This document shows, in pieces, positions 1-7,153 of a stretch of 17,608 nucleotides of DNA; the stretch's first letter is position 1; every line of letters begins with the position of its first letter. The stretch lies in the NCBI GenBank assembly GCA_002314635.1, contig DCGQ01000029.1, forward strand, positions 1 to 17,608. The letters are read 5' to 3'. Source of the stretch: Clostridiales bacterium UBA1774 (lineage in GTDB: Bacteria; Bacillota; Clostridia; Oscillospirales; Oscillospiraceae). Under the pieces are notes generated by a model, which saw nothing but the letters and a program-made list of their open reading frames with translations, was not told the origin of the DNA and did no database searches. Both the position numbers and the translations under genes were made by a program.

Positions 1-762
1 GAGCTGCGCAAGGGCAAGATGAGCCCCGAGGACTGCAAGGCCAATCTGATGAAGGGCAACTATTTCGGCACCATGCTGGTGAAGATGGGCTATGCCGATT
101 CCCTGCTGGGCGGCGCCACCTATTCCACTGCCGATACCGTCCGTCCCGCACTCCAGCTTGTGAAGACCCGTCCCGGCGCTCACCTTGTTTCTTCCTGCTT
201 CATTCTCGTCCGTGAAAAAGACGGCGTGCAGGAAAAGCTCTGCATGGGCGACTGCGCTATCAACATCAGCTATGAGGATTCCGTTGATAAGGAAGGCAAT
301 GTGACCGTTTCCGCTGCCCAGAAGCTGGCAGAGGTCGCTATCGAGACCGCCAAGACCGCAAAGGTATTCGGCATCGAGCCGAAGGTCGCCATGCTGAGCT
401 TCTCCACCAAGGGCTCCGGCAAGGGCGCTACCGTTGGTCTCAGCCAGCAGGCTACCGCCGTTGCCAAGGAAATGGCTCCCGAGCTGGATCTGGATGGCGA
501 AATGCAGTTCGACGCTGCCGTTTCTCCCGTTGTCGGCCAGCTTAAGTTCCCCGGCTCCAAGGTGGCAGGCTATGCCAACACCTTCATCTTCCCCTGCATC
601 GAGGCTGGCAACATCGGCTACAAGATCGCACAGAGACTGGGCGGCTATGAGGCTTATGGCCCCATCCTGCAGGGTCTGAATGCTCCTATCAACGACCTGA
701 GCCGCGGCTGCAACGCCGATGAGGTCTATAAGATGGCCATCATCACCGCAGCACTTGCCTGA
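1..762 (+). CDS. pta: Phosphate acetyltransferase, C-terminal part (5' truncated by window edge)
   Basis: This enzyme interconverts acetyl-CoA plus phosphate and acetyl phosphate plus CoA. With acetate kinase it forms the ATP-yielding acetate branch of fermentation in the cytoplasm. The reading frame is open from base 1, so the start lies upstream; about 253 codons remain of a family that usually has about 330. Recognisable family blocks include GGATYSTADTVRPALQ, the TRPG segment, the SFSTKGSGKG block and the C-terminal GPILQGLNAP followed by NDLSRGCNADEVYKMA. Codon choice is strongly biased (GGC, ACC, TTC, AAG), as expected for a highly expressed metabolic gene. Acetate kinase is not in the window. 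A strong hairpin follows the stop. The family assignment is secure. Confidence 0.96.
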   Translation, partial: ELRKGKMSPEDCKANLMKGNYFGTMLVKMGYADSLLGGATYSTADTVRPALQLVKTRPGAHLVSSCFILVREKDGVQEKLCMGDCAINISYEDSVDKEGNVTVSAAQKLAEVAIETAKTAKVFGIEPKVAMLSFSTKGSGKGATVGLSQQATAVAKEMAPELDLDGEMQFDAAVSPVVGQLKFPGSKVAGYANTFIFPCIEAGNIGYKIAQRLGGYEAYGPILQGLNAPINDLSRGCNADEVYKMAIITAALA

Positions 763-773
763 TTGCATTCATA

Positions 774-814
774 AAAGAAGAGAGCGGCACGCTGGCTGCG
801 CCGCTCTCTTCTTT
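774..814 (+). terminator. Intrinsic terminator of pta
   Basis: A perfect 15-bp stem (774-788 with 800-814) encloses an 11-nt loop, starting 12 bases after the pta stop. The stem is flanked by A-rich sequence on the left and ends in CTTCTTT on the right, so the terminal U-rich part sits inside the right arm. It probably ends pta transcription before the convergent secG gene. Confidence 0.8.
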
Positions 815-822
815 GCAGAACG

Positions 823-851
823 AAAAAGGGAGAAGCCGGTCGGCTTCTCCC
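823..851 (-). terminator. Intrinsic terminator of secG
   Basis: On the minus strand a perfect GGGAGAAGCCG / CGGCTTCTCCC stem (828-838 with 841-851) is followed by five T residues (the A run at 823-827). It lies 17 bases past the secG stop, in the right orientation for secG. Confidence 0.85.
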
Positions 852-868
852 ATTCTTTCGGAAAGTGT

Positions 869-1108
869 TTACAGGATATTCAGAACCAGAGTCAGAACGA
901 CAAACAAGCCGGCAACCCACTTGGTGGCCTTGGCAAGCTTGGCATCCACGGTCTTGGCCTTGTTCTTCGTCAGGAAAGAATCGGCAGCACCGGCGATGGC
1001 ACCGGAGAGACCGGAACGCTTACCGGACTGGAACAGAACGACGAGCGTGAGGAACAGGCAGGAAAGAAGCTGTATGATGGTGATGATGAGAGTGAGGGTG
1101 TTATTCAT
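869..1108 (-). CDS. secG: Preprotein translocase subunit SecG
   Basis: SecG is the small accessory subunit of the SecYEG protein-export channel in the cytoplasmic membrane. The 79-aa product has two hydrophobic helices (about residues 4-26 and 63-79). They are joined by a loop carrying the family pattern VLFQSGKRSGLSGAIAG and then DSFLTKNKAKTVD, close to the usual SecG VxLQxGKxxGLSGAxxGG pattern. Length is normal for Gram-positive SecG. The start at 1108 is chosen because an AAAGGA ribosome binding site lies 8 nt upstream and the family N-terminus begins here; in-frame extension upstream would cross the promoter. Transcribed alone from 1176-1204, convergent with pta. In many Firmicutes secG is followed by rnr and smpB, but here smpB is about 7 kb away. 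Confidence 0.93.
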   Translation of the reverse strand: MNNTLTLIITIIQLLSCLFLTLVVLFQSGKRSGLSGAIAGAADSFLTKNKAKTVDAKLAKATKWVAGLFVVLTLVLNIL

Positions 1109-1175
1109 GAGATCAATCCTTTCAGATATTTGAAGGCACGGCGCATGATGCCGGTTTTTGTTCAGTGTACTGCAT

Positions 1176-1204
1176 ATGCTACCATAGATTACGGGGTAAT
1201 GCAA
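1176..1204 (-). promoter_or_regulatory. sigma-A-type promoter for secG
   Basis: On the minus strand, TTGCAT (1199-1204) and TAGCAT (1176-1181) are separated by exactly 17 nt. This leaves a leader of roughly 60 nt before the secG start at 1108. Confidence 0.65.
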
Positions 1205-1244
1205 GAACTTTTTCGGATTTTTGCGAAAAAAAAGAGAAAAATCG

Positions 1245-1300
1245 GCGGCTTTGTACTGCTTCAAAGGGAATGAGGCTTTGAGACGGTACAAAACTGCCGC
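1245..1300 (+). other. Nested inverted repeats in the tatD-family leader
   Basis: An outer imperfect stem pairs GCGGC..TTTGTAC (1245-1256) with GTACAAA..GCCGC (1286-1300). Inside it a second stem pairs TCAAAG (1261-1266) with CTTTGA (1276-1281). The structure ends 4 bases before the AGGAGG ribosome binding site (1305-1310). It may be a structured leader or an operator; I do not recognise it as a known riboswitch, and I see no convincing promoter for the downstream gene nearby. Confidence 0.35.
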
Positions 1301-1317
1301 AGAGAGGAGGAACTGCT

Positions 1318-2082
1318 TTGTTTTTTGAATCCCATGCCCACTATGATGCCTCGGCCTTCGATGAGGATCGGGAGGCGGTGCTTTCTTCCCTCCCGCAAAG
1401 GGGCGTATCCTTTGCGGTGAATCCCGGCGCGGATCTTCGCTCCTCCCGCATGGCCTGTGAGCTCAGTGAGAGATTCCCGTTTTTGTATGCGGCGGTGGGT
1501 ATCCACCCTGAGGCCGCCGGGGAATACGGTCAGTACGGCCTCGGGGAGCTGGAAAGGCTTGCCGATTCTTATCAGAAGGTACGCGCCATTGGGGAGATCG
1601 GACTGGACTACCATTATGAGGACGGTGCGGACAGAAGCACACAGATCGAATGTCTGGAGGCACAGCTTGACCTTGCCAGACGGAAAAAGCTGCCAGTCAT
1701 CATCCACGAGCGGGATGCCTGCGCCGACTGTCTGGATATTCTCAGAACCTGCGGTGACCTGCGGGGCGTTGTCCACTGCTTTTCCGGAAGCTGGGAGACG
1801 GCCAGGCAAATTTTGGACTTAGGCTGGTACCTGTCCTTTACGGGGGTGATCACCTTCAAAAATGCCAGGAGAGCGCTGGAGGTTCTGCCCAGGGTGCCCG
1901 CTGACCGGCTGATGATCGAGACAGACAGCCCCTATATGGCGCCGGTACCGGTTCGGGGGACGCGGAACGATTCTTCCAATCTGCGCTTCATCGCCGAAAA
2001 AGCGGCGGAGCTGCGGGGCATTTCCGTGGAGGAGCTTGCGGCGCTTACGCTGGAAAACGGCAGGAGATTTTTTGCGATCTGA
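1318..2082 (+). CDS. TatD-family metal-dependent hydrolase (putative DNase)
   Basis: TatD-family proteins are TIM-barrel enzymes of the amidohydrolase superfamily, with 3'-5' exonuclease/DNase activity reported for some members. The 254-aa length is typical. Metal-site motifs are in order: SHAH (H6, H8), GIHP (61-64), GEIGLDYH with E93, IIH with H130, VVHCFSG with H153, and IETDSPYMAP with D203. The first motif reads FFESHAHYD where FFDSHAHYD is more usual, but both His ligands are kept. The TTG start at 1318 is supported by AGGAGG at 1305-1310 with 7-nt spacing and by the family N-terminus. The gene is divergent from secG and lies upstream of the ABC operon. The physiological substrate cannot be read from sequence. 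Confidence 0.92.
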   Translation: MFFESHAHYDASAFDEDREAVLSSLPQRGVSFAVNPGADLRSSRMACELSERFPFLYAAVGIHPEAAGEYGQYGLGELERLADSYQKVRAIGEIGLDYHYEDGADRSTQIECLEAQLDLARRKKLPVIIHERDACADCLDILRTCGDLRGVVHCFSGSWETARQILDLGWYLSFTGVITFKNARRALEVLPRVPADRLMIETDSPYMAPVPVRGTRNDSSNLRFIAEKAAELRGISVEELAALTLENGRRFFAI

Positions 2083-2102
2083 GAAAAATTCTCGGATTTT
2101 TT
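2081..2102 (+). terminator. Weak candidate terminator after the TatD-family gene
   Basis: A short GAGAA-AAA-TTCTC hairpin (2081-2093) overlaps the stop codon and is followed by GGA and a run of six T residues (2097-2102). The stem is only 5 bp, so efficiency is uncertain, but the ABC operon has its own promoter just downstream. Confidence 0.4.
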
Positions 2103-2133
2103 ACAATTTTCGCAGATATTTTACAGAATGTTC

Positions 2134-2162
2134 TTGTTTCTTGAAGGACTTTTTACTATAAT
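2134..2162 (+). promoter_or_regulatory. sigma-A-type promoter of the ABC-2 operon
   Basis: TTGTTT (2134-2139) and a perfect TATAAT (2157-2162) are separated by 17 nt. The position decides the start of the following ABC gene: an in-frame ATG at 2128 lies upstream of this promoter and would not be in the transcript. Confidence 0.8.
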
Positions 2163-2214
2163 TTCATCAGCGGTTTCTGCCGAAGCACGGCAGTACCCAA
2201 AGGAGGAAAAGCCA

Positions 2215-3162
2215 TTGATCGAAGTACGCGATCTTGTGAAACGGTACGGGGACAATCTTGCCGTGGATCACATCAGCTTTACCATTGAAAATGGAAAGGT
2301 TTACGGATTTTTGGGACCAAACGGCGCCGGAAAGTCCACAACGATGAACATGATGACCGGCTATTTGGGGCCGACAGAGGGCTCCGTGATCATTGACGGT
2401 CACGATATTTTGGACGAGCCGGAGGAAGCCAAGAAGGTCATCGGCTATCTGCCGGAGCATCCGCCCCTTTATCTGGACATGACAGCGGAGGAGTATCTGA
2501 AGTTTGTGGCCGAGGCCAAGGGCGTAAAGCGCAACGATATGAAAAAGCAGATCGAGTACGCCGTTGAGGTCACAAAGCTGAATGAGATGTATAAGCGCCA
2601 GACCAAGTTCCTGTCCAAGGGCTACCGTCAGCGCGTGGGCATTGCCCAGTCCATTCTGGGCAACCCGCAGGTCATCATTCTGGACGAGCCTACCGTGGGT
2701 CTGGATCCGAAGCAGATCGTGGAGATCCGGGAACTGATCCAGCGGCTGGGGCAGCAGCATACGGTGATCCTGTCCAGCCATATCCTCAGCGAGGTGCAGG
2801 CGGTCTGCACCACGATCCTGATTCTTTCCCACGGCAGGCTGGCGGCCTGCGATACGCCGGAGAACCTGACGCGGCTTTTCGCATCCGCAGTGGTGGAAGT
2901 GCTGGCAGAAGCAGGGGAGACGGAAGTACGTGCCCTGCTGGATTCCATCCCGGATTTGCCGCCGGCGGAGCTGTCCGAAGAAGGCGAAAACCGCTGCTGC
3001 ATCCGGTTTTCCACGGAGGAAGAACGGGCAGACGAGCTGTGCCGCAGCCTGTTTCAGGCGTTCAGCCGGGGGGGAACGACACTGCTGCGGATGAATGTGG
3101 AGCGGGCAAGCCTGGAGGATGTATTTCTGGAACTGACTGAGCGGGAGGTGGAGGAAGCATGA
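2215..3162 (+). CDS. ABC transporter ATP-binding protein (GldA-like, ABC-2 type)
   Basis: Nucleotide-binding subunit of an ABC-2 transporter, located at the inner face of the membrane. The 315-aa protein has Walker A GPNGAGKST (34-42), signature LSKGYRQR (133-140), Walker B VIILDEP (153-159), D-loop GLDP (162-165) and switch H189. The Q-loop region reads YLPEHPPLY with Glu (E81) where Gln is usual, as seen in other GldA/CcmA-like ATPases. A C-terminal extension of about 100 aa resembles the DUF4162-type tail. TTG 2215 is preferred because AGGAGG (2201-2206) sits 8 nt upstream and the ATPase domain begins at once. It overlaps the permease gene by 4 nt (ATGA). The cargo is unknown; in Bacteroidota related GldA-GldF-GldG proteins are tied to gliding. 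Confidence 0.93.
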   Translation: MIEVRDLVKRYGDNLAVDHISFTIENGKVYGFLGPNGAGKSTTMNMMTGYLGPTEGSVIIDGHDILDEPEEAKKVIGYLPEHPPLYLDMTAEEYLKFVAEAKGVKRNDMKKQIEYAVEVTKLNEMYKRQTKFLSKGYRQRVGIAQSILGNPQVIILDEPTVGLDPKQIVEIRELIQRLGQQHTVILSSHILSEVQAVCTTILILSHGRLAACDTPENLTRLFASAVVEVLAEAGETEVRALLDSIPDLPPAELSEEGENRCCIRFSTEEERADELCRSLFQAFSRGGTTLLRMNVERASLEDVFLELTEREVEEA

Positions 3163-4025
3163 ACGCGGTTTTTCGCCATGAGCTGCGCACTTATCGGAAT
3201 GGTGTGACCGGCTATGTATTCGGCGCGTTTCTGCTGCTGTTTGCCGGGATCTATACCATGGTCTATAACCTGAAATCCGCGCTGGCTACATTTGAATTTG
3301 TTCCCAGCGGAATGTGCTTTGTGTTTTTGATTGCCGTTCCCATTCTGACCATGCGAGTGCTGGCAGAGGAAAAGCGGCAACGCACGGATCAGCTTCTGTA
3401 TTCCCTGCCGCTGAGCATGACACAGGTGGTACTGGGGAAATACTGCGCCATGCTGGTGGTTCTGCTGATTCCGATTCTGATTATGAGCCTGTTTCCGCTG
3501 CTGCTCTGCCGTTTCGGAGCCGTGAATCTGGCGGGCGCATACGGTTCCCTTTGCGGCTTTCTGTTTCTGGGCGCCGCACTGCTGGCCATCGGCACCTTTG
3601 TTTCCTCTGTGACGGAGAATCAGGCCACCGCAGCGGGTCTCTGCTTCGTGGTGATGCTGCTGAACTACTTTCTCAGCAGCCTGTGCTCTGTGGTATCCTC
3701 TACGGCAGGTGCATCTCTGGCTGCTTTTACGGTCTGCGTGATTCTGCTGGCGGTGGTCGTCCGCCTGATGACCCGCAGCGGCTTTGCGGCGGTGGTGCTG
3801 GCACTGGTACTGGAGGCGGCACTGGTTGCCCTGTATCTCTGCTTCGGCAGCAGCTTTGAGGGTCTGTTTCCGGAGATCGTCCGGCAGCTGAGCCTGTATG
3901 AACGCTTCTACACCTTCGTGGACGGCGTGTTTGACATTACCGGTCTTGTCTATTTCCTGACGGTGATCGGCGTATTCCTGTTTCTGAGCGTACAGAGCAT
4001 GGAGAAACGGCGGTGGAGCGAATGA
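3159..4025 (+). CDS. ABC-2 type permease (GldF-like)
   Basis: Membrane-spanning subunit partnered with the upstream ATPase. The 288-aa product has six predicted helices, at about residues 18-36, 51-66, 97-117, 127-150, 155-200 (probably two close helices) and 262-280. After the second helix comes the conserved GldF/ABC-2 stretch TMRVLAEEKRQRTDQLLYSL (64-83), which helps identify the subfamily. The ATG at 3159 overlaps the stop of the ATPase gene in ATGA and follows a purine-rich GGAGGTGGAGGAAG site. The stop again overlaps the next start. Translational coupling and gene order ATPase-permease-auxiliary point to one complex. Transport direction is probably export, by family precedent; the substrate is not evident. 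Confidence 0.88.
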   Translation: MNAVFRHELRTYRNGVTGYVFGAFLLLFAGIYTMVYNLKSALATFEFVPSGMCFVFLIAVPILTMRVLAEEKRQRTDQLLYSLPLSMTQVVLGKYCAMLVVLLIPILIMSLFPLLLCRFGAVNLAGAYGSLCGFLFLGAALLAIGTFVSSVTENQATAAGLCFVVMLLNYFLSSLCSVVSSTAGASLAAFTVCVILLAVVVRLMTRSGFAAVVLALVLEAALVALYLCFGSSFEGLFPEIVRQLSLYERFYTFVDGVFDITGLVYFLTVIGVFLFLSVQSMEKRRWSE

Positions 4026-5476
4026 AAAAAAGCTTAAAGCGGCTGGAACAGACCATCGGCTCCCGCAGCTTCCGCATCGGCGGCTACAGTCTTCTGGCGG
4101 CACTGCTGGTGATCGCCATTGCGGTGGCCGTCAATCTGGCGGTTGACGCGGTGCCTGCCCGGCTGACCAAGCTGGATACCAGCGAAAATCGCCTTTTTAC
4201 CATATCCCGGCAGACAGAGGATCTGCTGGCGGCACTGCCGGAGGATGTAACGATCTATTGGGTGGTCCGGGCCGGTCAGGAAGATGATACGGTCTCCCTG
4301 CTGCTGGACGCTTATCAAAGCCGGTGCGGCAGATTGTCTGTGGTGAAGAAGGATCCGGATGCCTTTCCGGGGTTTGTGCAGCAGTACACCGATACGGTTA
4401 CGGATAACAGCCTGATCGTGGAATCCTCACTCCGCAGCCGCTATGTGGACTACACGGAAATATACCTTTACGAATACGGGGACGATTACTGGTATACCGG
4501 TTCTTACTCCGTCAGCTTTAACGGAGAGAGCGCCATAACCACGGCAATTGACTATGTATGTGCCGGTTCGATTCCGAAGCTTTACCTGCTCAGCGGACAT
4601 GGGGAGGCTACTGTCAGCGATACGGTGAAGGCTGCGATTCAGAAGGAGAATATGCAGCTGGAGACACTGGAACTGATGACGGCACTGCAGGTTCCGGAGG
4701 ATGCAGACGCGCTGCTGCTGATGGCACCGAAAACCGACCTGAGTGAGCGGGAGACGAAATGTATTCTGGAATATCTGGATGCAGGCGGCTGCCTGTTCCT
4801 GATGAGCCAGCCTGCCGAGGATGATGTTCTGCCGAATCTGCAGAATCTGACGGAGCATTACGGAGTTTCAGCAGTGCCGGGCATCGTAGTGGAAAGCGGC
4901 GGACAGTATTACGCATGGGACACACCTTATTATCTGCTGCCAAGTCTGCTGAGTCACAGCATCACCGAACCGCTGCTTGCAGAGGGTTATCGGGTGCTGC
5001 TGCCGATTGCACAGGGAATCCGAGTTGCCGATTCCCTGCCGGAGAATGTGAGCGTTCAGCGGCTGCTGCTTACCTCCTCGGGCGCCTATTCCAAGCAGGC
5101 AGGCTACCACATGGAAACCTATGAGCGGGAAGAAGGAGATCTGGACGGCTCATTTGCGTTGGGCGTGGCAATCGAAAAAACGCTGGATGGCGGACAGAAC
5201 AGCCGGATTGTGTGGGTGTCCTCTGCCTATCTGCTGGAGGAATCTACGGATGAATCGGTTTCCGGTGCCAATATGGATTTCTTCCTGAACAGCCTGAACT
5301 GGCTCTGTGAACAGGAAGAAAGCAGCATTACGATCCGGGCAAAGGATCTGAGCTACAGCTATCTGACCATCTCCAGCGCCTTGGCCTCGCTGCTGTCGAT
5401 CCTGTTGGTGGGCGTTCTGCCGCTGTGCTATCTGGCCATCGGGATCGTGCGCCGTATTCGGAGGAATCGCCAATGA
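4022..5476 (+). CDS. GldG-like ABC transporter auxiliary protein
   Basis: Predicted membrane-anchored extracytoplasmic component of the ABC-2 system. The 484-aa protein has an N-terminal helix (about 20-42), a large soluble region and a C-terminal helix (about 450-476) followed by a basic tail, RRIRRNR. Just after the first helix is KLDTSENRLFTIS (50-62), matching the Dx(T/S)xNxxxTLS pattern of GldG/ABC-transporter-auxiliary proteins. Near the end is the family-like NMDFFLNSLNWL. ATG 4022 forms the ATGA overlap with the permease stop; a GTG at 4013 in the same frame is an alternative and would add three residues. The gene overlaps the next start by 4 nt. Its role in Firmicutes is not established. 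Confidence 0.85.
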   Translation: MKKSLKRLEQTIGSRSFRIGGYSLLAALLVIAIAVAVNLAVDAVPARLTKLDTSENRLFTISRQTEDLLAALPEDVTIYWVVRAGQEDDTVSLLLDAYQSRCGRLSVVKKDPDAFPGFVQQYTDTVTDNSLIVESSLRSRYVDYTEIYLYEYGDDYWYTGSYSVSFNGESAITTAIDYVCAGSIPKLYLLSGHGEATVSDTVKAAIQKENMQLETLELMTALQVPEDADALLLMAPKTDLSERETKCILEYLDAGGCLFLMSQPAEDDVLPNLQNLTEHYGVSAVPGIVVESGGQYYAWDTPYYLLPSLLSHSITEPLLAEGYRVLLPIAQGIRVADSLPENVSVQRLLLTSSGAYSKQAGYHMETYEREEGDLDGSFALGVAIEKTLDGGQNSRIVWVSSAYLLEESTDESVSGANMDFFLNSLNWLCEQEESSITIRAKDLSYSYLTISSALASLLSILLVGVLPLCYLAIGIVRRIRRNRQ

Positions 5477-6768
5477 AACGGGGAAAGAAACTACTGGTTC
5501 TATGCATCGTCTGCGCTGCGTTGCTGGCGGCAGCGATCCTGCTGCCCAAGCTTCCAACTGACAGCAAGGTAAGCGCAGCGGAGACGGAACCTACGGCAGT
5601 TCCTGCGGTGCTGACAGCGGACGGCGATGCCGTCCGAGCGATGAGCTGGAGCAGCGGTGAGGTCACGCTGTCCTTTGACCGGGAGAACGGCTGGCAATAT
5701 CCTGCGGAACCGGATTTCCCGGTGGACGCAGAGAAACTGGATGCGCTGTTAAGCGCCGTAACAGCCGTTGCGGTGAGCAAAACGATCCCGGAACCGGAGG
5801 AACTCTCCGCCTATGGACTGGCGGAACCGGCGCTGACCGTGGTGCTGACCATGGAGCAGGGAAGCTATACCCTGTGTTTCGGAAATGCCAGCGGCACCGG
5901 AGAGGCCAGCTACCTGAGCTGCGGAGACGGTGCGGTATATCTGGCGGATCCGGAGGTGCAGGAGCTGTTTACACGGGATCTGATTGATTATGCCCGGTGG
6001 GAGACCCTGCCGGAGCTGACGGAAATGAACAGCCTGACGGTAGAAACCCGATATGGAACCCTTTGTCTGCAGCGCAGTGGGGATGTGTGGCAGGAAAACG
6101 GGACTGTGTTGGACGAGGAACGCACGGAGAGCTTTCTGGATACGGTGCAGCAGCTGGAGTGGCTGGGCTGCGTCTGCTGGAATGCGGATGCGCTGGATTT
6201 ACAGGTATACGGTCTGGATGAACCGGACGGAACCCTGACCATTACCGGGACAGACGGAACCTTGATGCAGCTTGAATTCACGGAGGACGGATATGCCCGC
6301 CTGAGCGGTTCCGGTATGCTTTACAAGTTGGTGTCTGCGGACTGTGATACGCTTCTCTATACCACTGCAGCGGAACTGATGCCGGATGAAGTCCTTCAGA
6401 CGGATTGGGAGACTGTGAAAAGTGCAGTTTTTACACTGGACGGGGAAACCCATACAGCGGTGCGTCTGGAATCCGCAGAGGACGGCAGACAGAACTGGAA
6501 CATCGCCGGATTGGAAACCGACCTTGCTGCGCTGCGGGAGCTGCTGGACGGAATGAACGGCAGCGGTTATGCACTGGGAGCACAGCCGCAGCGCAGTATG
6601 CAGCTGCGGATCGAGCTTACAGCGGACACCGGTGAAATGCAGATGGTGGAGTTTTATCCCTATGACAGTGTATCCTGTCTGGTGCAGCGGGAAGGAAAAA
6701 GCACGGTTTTTATCACGCGCAGTCAGATGGAAGAACTGATGTCCGCAATTCGGATTCTTGTAGACTAA
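5473..6768 (+). CDS. DUF4340-like extracytoplasmic protein of the ABC-2 operon
   Basis: A 431-aa protein with an N-terminal signal or anchor (basic MKRGKK, then hydrophobic about 7-24) and no further helices, so most of it should lie outside the membrane. The region after residue 55 (FDRENGWQYPAEPDFPVDAE, then a helix and LSAYGLAEPALTV) has the usual look of DUF4340 repeats, which in other bacteria sit next to GldG-like genes. There is no N-terminal lipobox that I would trust. ATG 5473 overlaps the previous stop and has GGAGG (5460-5464) 8 nt upstream; a longer version starting at 5425 would run through the preceding gene's tail and is not supported. Function unknown; probably the fourth part of the transporter complex. 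Confidence 0.82.
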   Translation: MKRGKKLLVLCIVCAALLAAAILLPKLPTDSKVSAAETEPTAVPAVLTADGDAVRAMSWSSGEVTLSFDRENGWQYPAEPDFPVDAEKLDALLSAVTAVAVSKTIPEPEELSAYGLAEPALTVVLTMEQGSYTLCFGNASGTGEASYLSCGDGAVYLADPEVQELFTRDLIDYARWETLPELTEMNSLTVETRYGTLCLQRSGDVWQENGTVLDEERTESFLDTVQQLEWLGCVCWNADALDLQVYGLDEPDGTLTITGTDGTLMQLEFTEDGYARLSGSGMLYKLVSADCDTLLYTTAAELMPDEVLQTDWETVKSAVFTLDGETHTAVRLESAEDGRQNWNIAGLETDLAALRELLDGMNGSGYALGAQPQRSMQLRIELTADTGEMQMVEFYPYDSVSCLVQREGKSTVFITRSQMEELMSAIRILVD

Positions 6769-6773
6769 AACAA

Positions 6774-6805
6774 CTTCCCTGTTTCCAAATACGGAAACAG
6801 GGAAG
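6774..6805. terminator. Hairpin downstream of the ABC-2 operon
   Basis: A perfect 13-bp stem, CTTCCCTGTTTCC (6774-6786) with its complement (6793-6805) around a 6-nt loop, begins 5 bases after the stop. There is no T-run on the plus strand; on the minus strand GTTGTTTT follows, so it may act mainly as a 3'-end stabiliser or as a second terminator for the tRNA transcript. Confidence 0.55.
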
Positions 6806-6838
6806 CGCGATTCAAAATCGGATATCCAATAAAATGAA

Positions 6839-6875
6839 AAAAGAATCGCCTCTGCATAACAGAGGCGATTCTTTT
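6839..6875. terminator. Bidirectional intrinsic terminator
   Basis: A perfect 16-bp stem, AAAAGAATCGCCTCTG (6839-6854) with 6860-6875 around a 5-nt loop. Its ends are A-rich on the left and T-rich on the right, so it can work in both directions. It sits between the plus-strand ABC operon and the minus-strand tRNA genes, and its last base touches the tRNA 3' CCA. Confidence 0.85.
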
Positions 6876-6962
6876 GGTGCGCGAGGGGGGACTTGAACCC
6901 CCACGTCCGAAATGAACACTAGAACCTGAATCTAGCGAGTCTACCAATTCCACCACTCGCGC
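6875..6962 (-). tRNA. tRNA-Leu (anticodon CAG)
   Basis: Reads CTG codons, which are very common in the neighbouring genes. On the minus strand the acceptor stem is GCGCGAG / CTCGCGC with discriminator A and an encoded CCA (6875-6877). The anticodon arm is CTAGA-TTCAGGT-TCTAG, placing CAG at loop positions 34-36. The T-arm contains GGTTCAAGTCC. The long variable arm and 88-nt length including CCA are those of a class II leucine tRNA. It is the second gene of a two-tRNA transcript. Confidence 0.95.
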
Positions 6963-6969
6963 ATATTGT

Positions 6970-6992
6970 GGGAGCCTTCATAGGAGGCTCCC
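6970..6992. other. Small hairpin between the two tRNA genes
   Basis: A 7-bp GGGAGCC / GGCTCCC stem (6970-6976 with 6986-6992) lies in the 33-nt spacer. There is no good T-run on either side, so it is more likely a processing or spacer structure than a terminator. Confidence 0.35.
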
Positions 6993-6995
6993 GTT

Positions 6996-7080
6996 TGGTG
7001 CGGAAGATGGGACTCGAACCCACACGCCTGTCGGCATACGCACCTCAAACGTACCAGTCTACCTATTCCAGCACTTCCGC
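6996..7080 (-). tRNA. tRNA-Leu (anticodon GAG)
   Basis: Reads CTC and CTT leucine codons. On the minus strand the acceptor stem is GCGGAAG / CTTCCGC with discriminator A and encoded CCA (6996-6998). The anticodon arm is TACGT-TTGAGGT-GCGTA (one G-U pair), giving GAG. The T-arm has GGTTCGAGTCC and the variable arm is long, as in leucine tRNAs; total 85 nt including CCA. It is the first gene after the promoter at 7120-7147. Confidence 0.95.
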
Positions 7081-7119
7081 GTATCTCTCACTTTCGTTCC
7101 CGTCCGTGAAAGCTTTTAC

Positions 7120-7147
7120 AGTATAGCAAAGATTTTCAAATTGTCAA
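7120..7147 (-). promoter_or_regulatory. Promoter of the tRNA-Leu pair
   Basis: On the minus strand a perfect TTGACA (7142-7147) and TATACT (7120-7125, preceded by TGC) are separated by 16 nt. This is a strong, rRNA/tRNA-like promoter. It lies immediately after the end of the histidine kinase gene. Confidence 0.8.
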
Positions 7148-7153
7148 TGGCTT

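Noticed and set aside
2128..2214. N-terminal extension of the ABC ATPase from ATG 2128
   Set aside because: It lies upstream of the -10 box at 2157-2162, has no ribosome site, and the ATPase domain begins at the TTG at 2215 with a strong AGGAGG.
3054..4103. Minus-strand open frame of 349 codons opposite the permease
   Set aside because: The translation is rich in His, Gln and Lys without any fold-like pattern, typical of the antisense of a hydrophobic gene.
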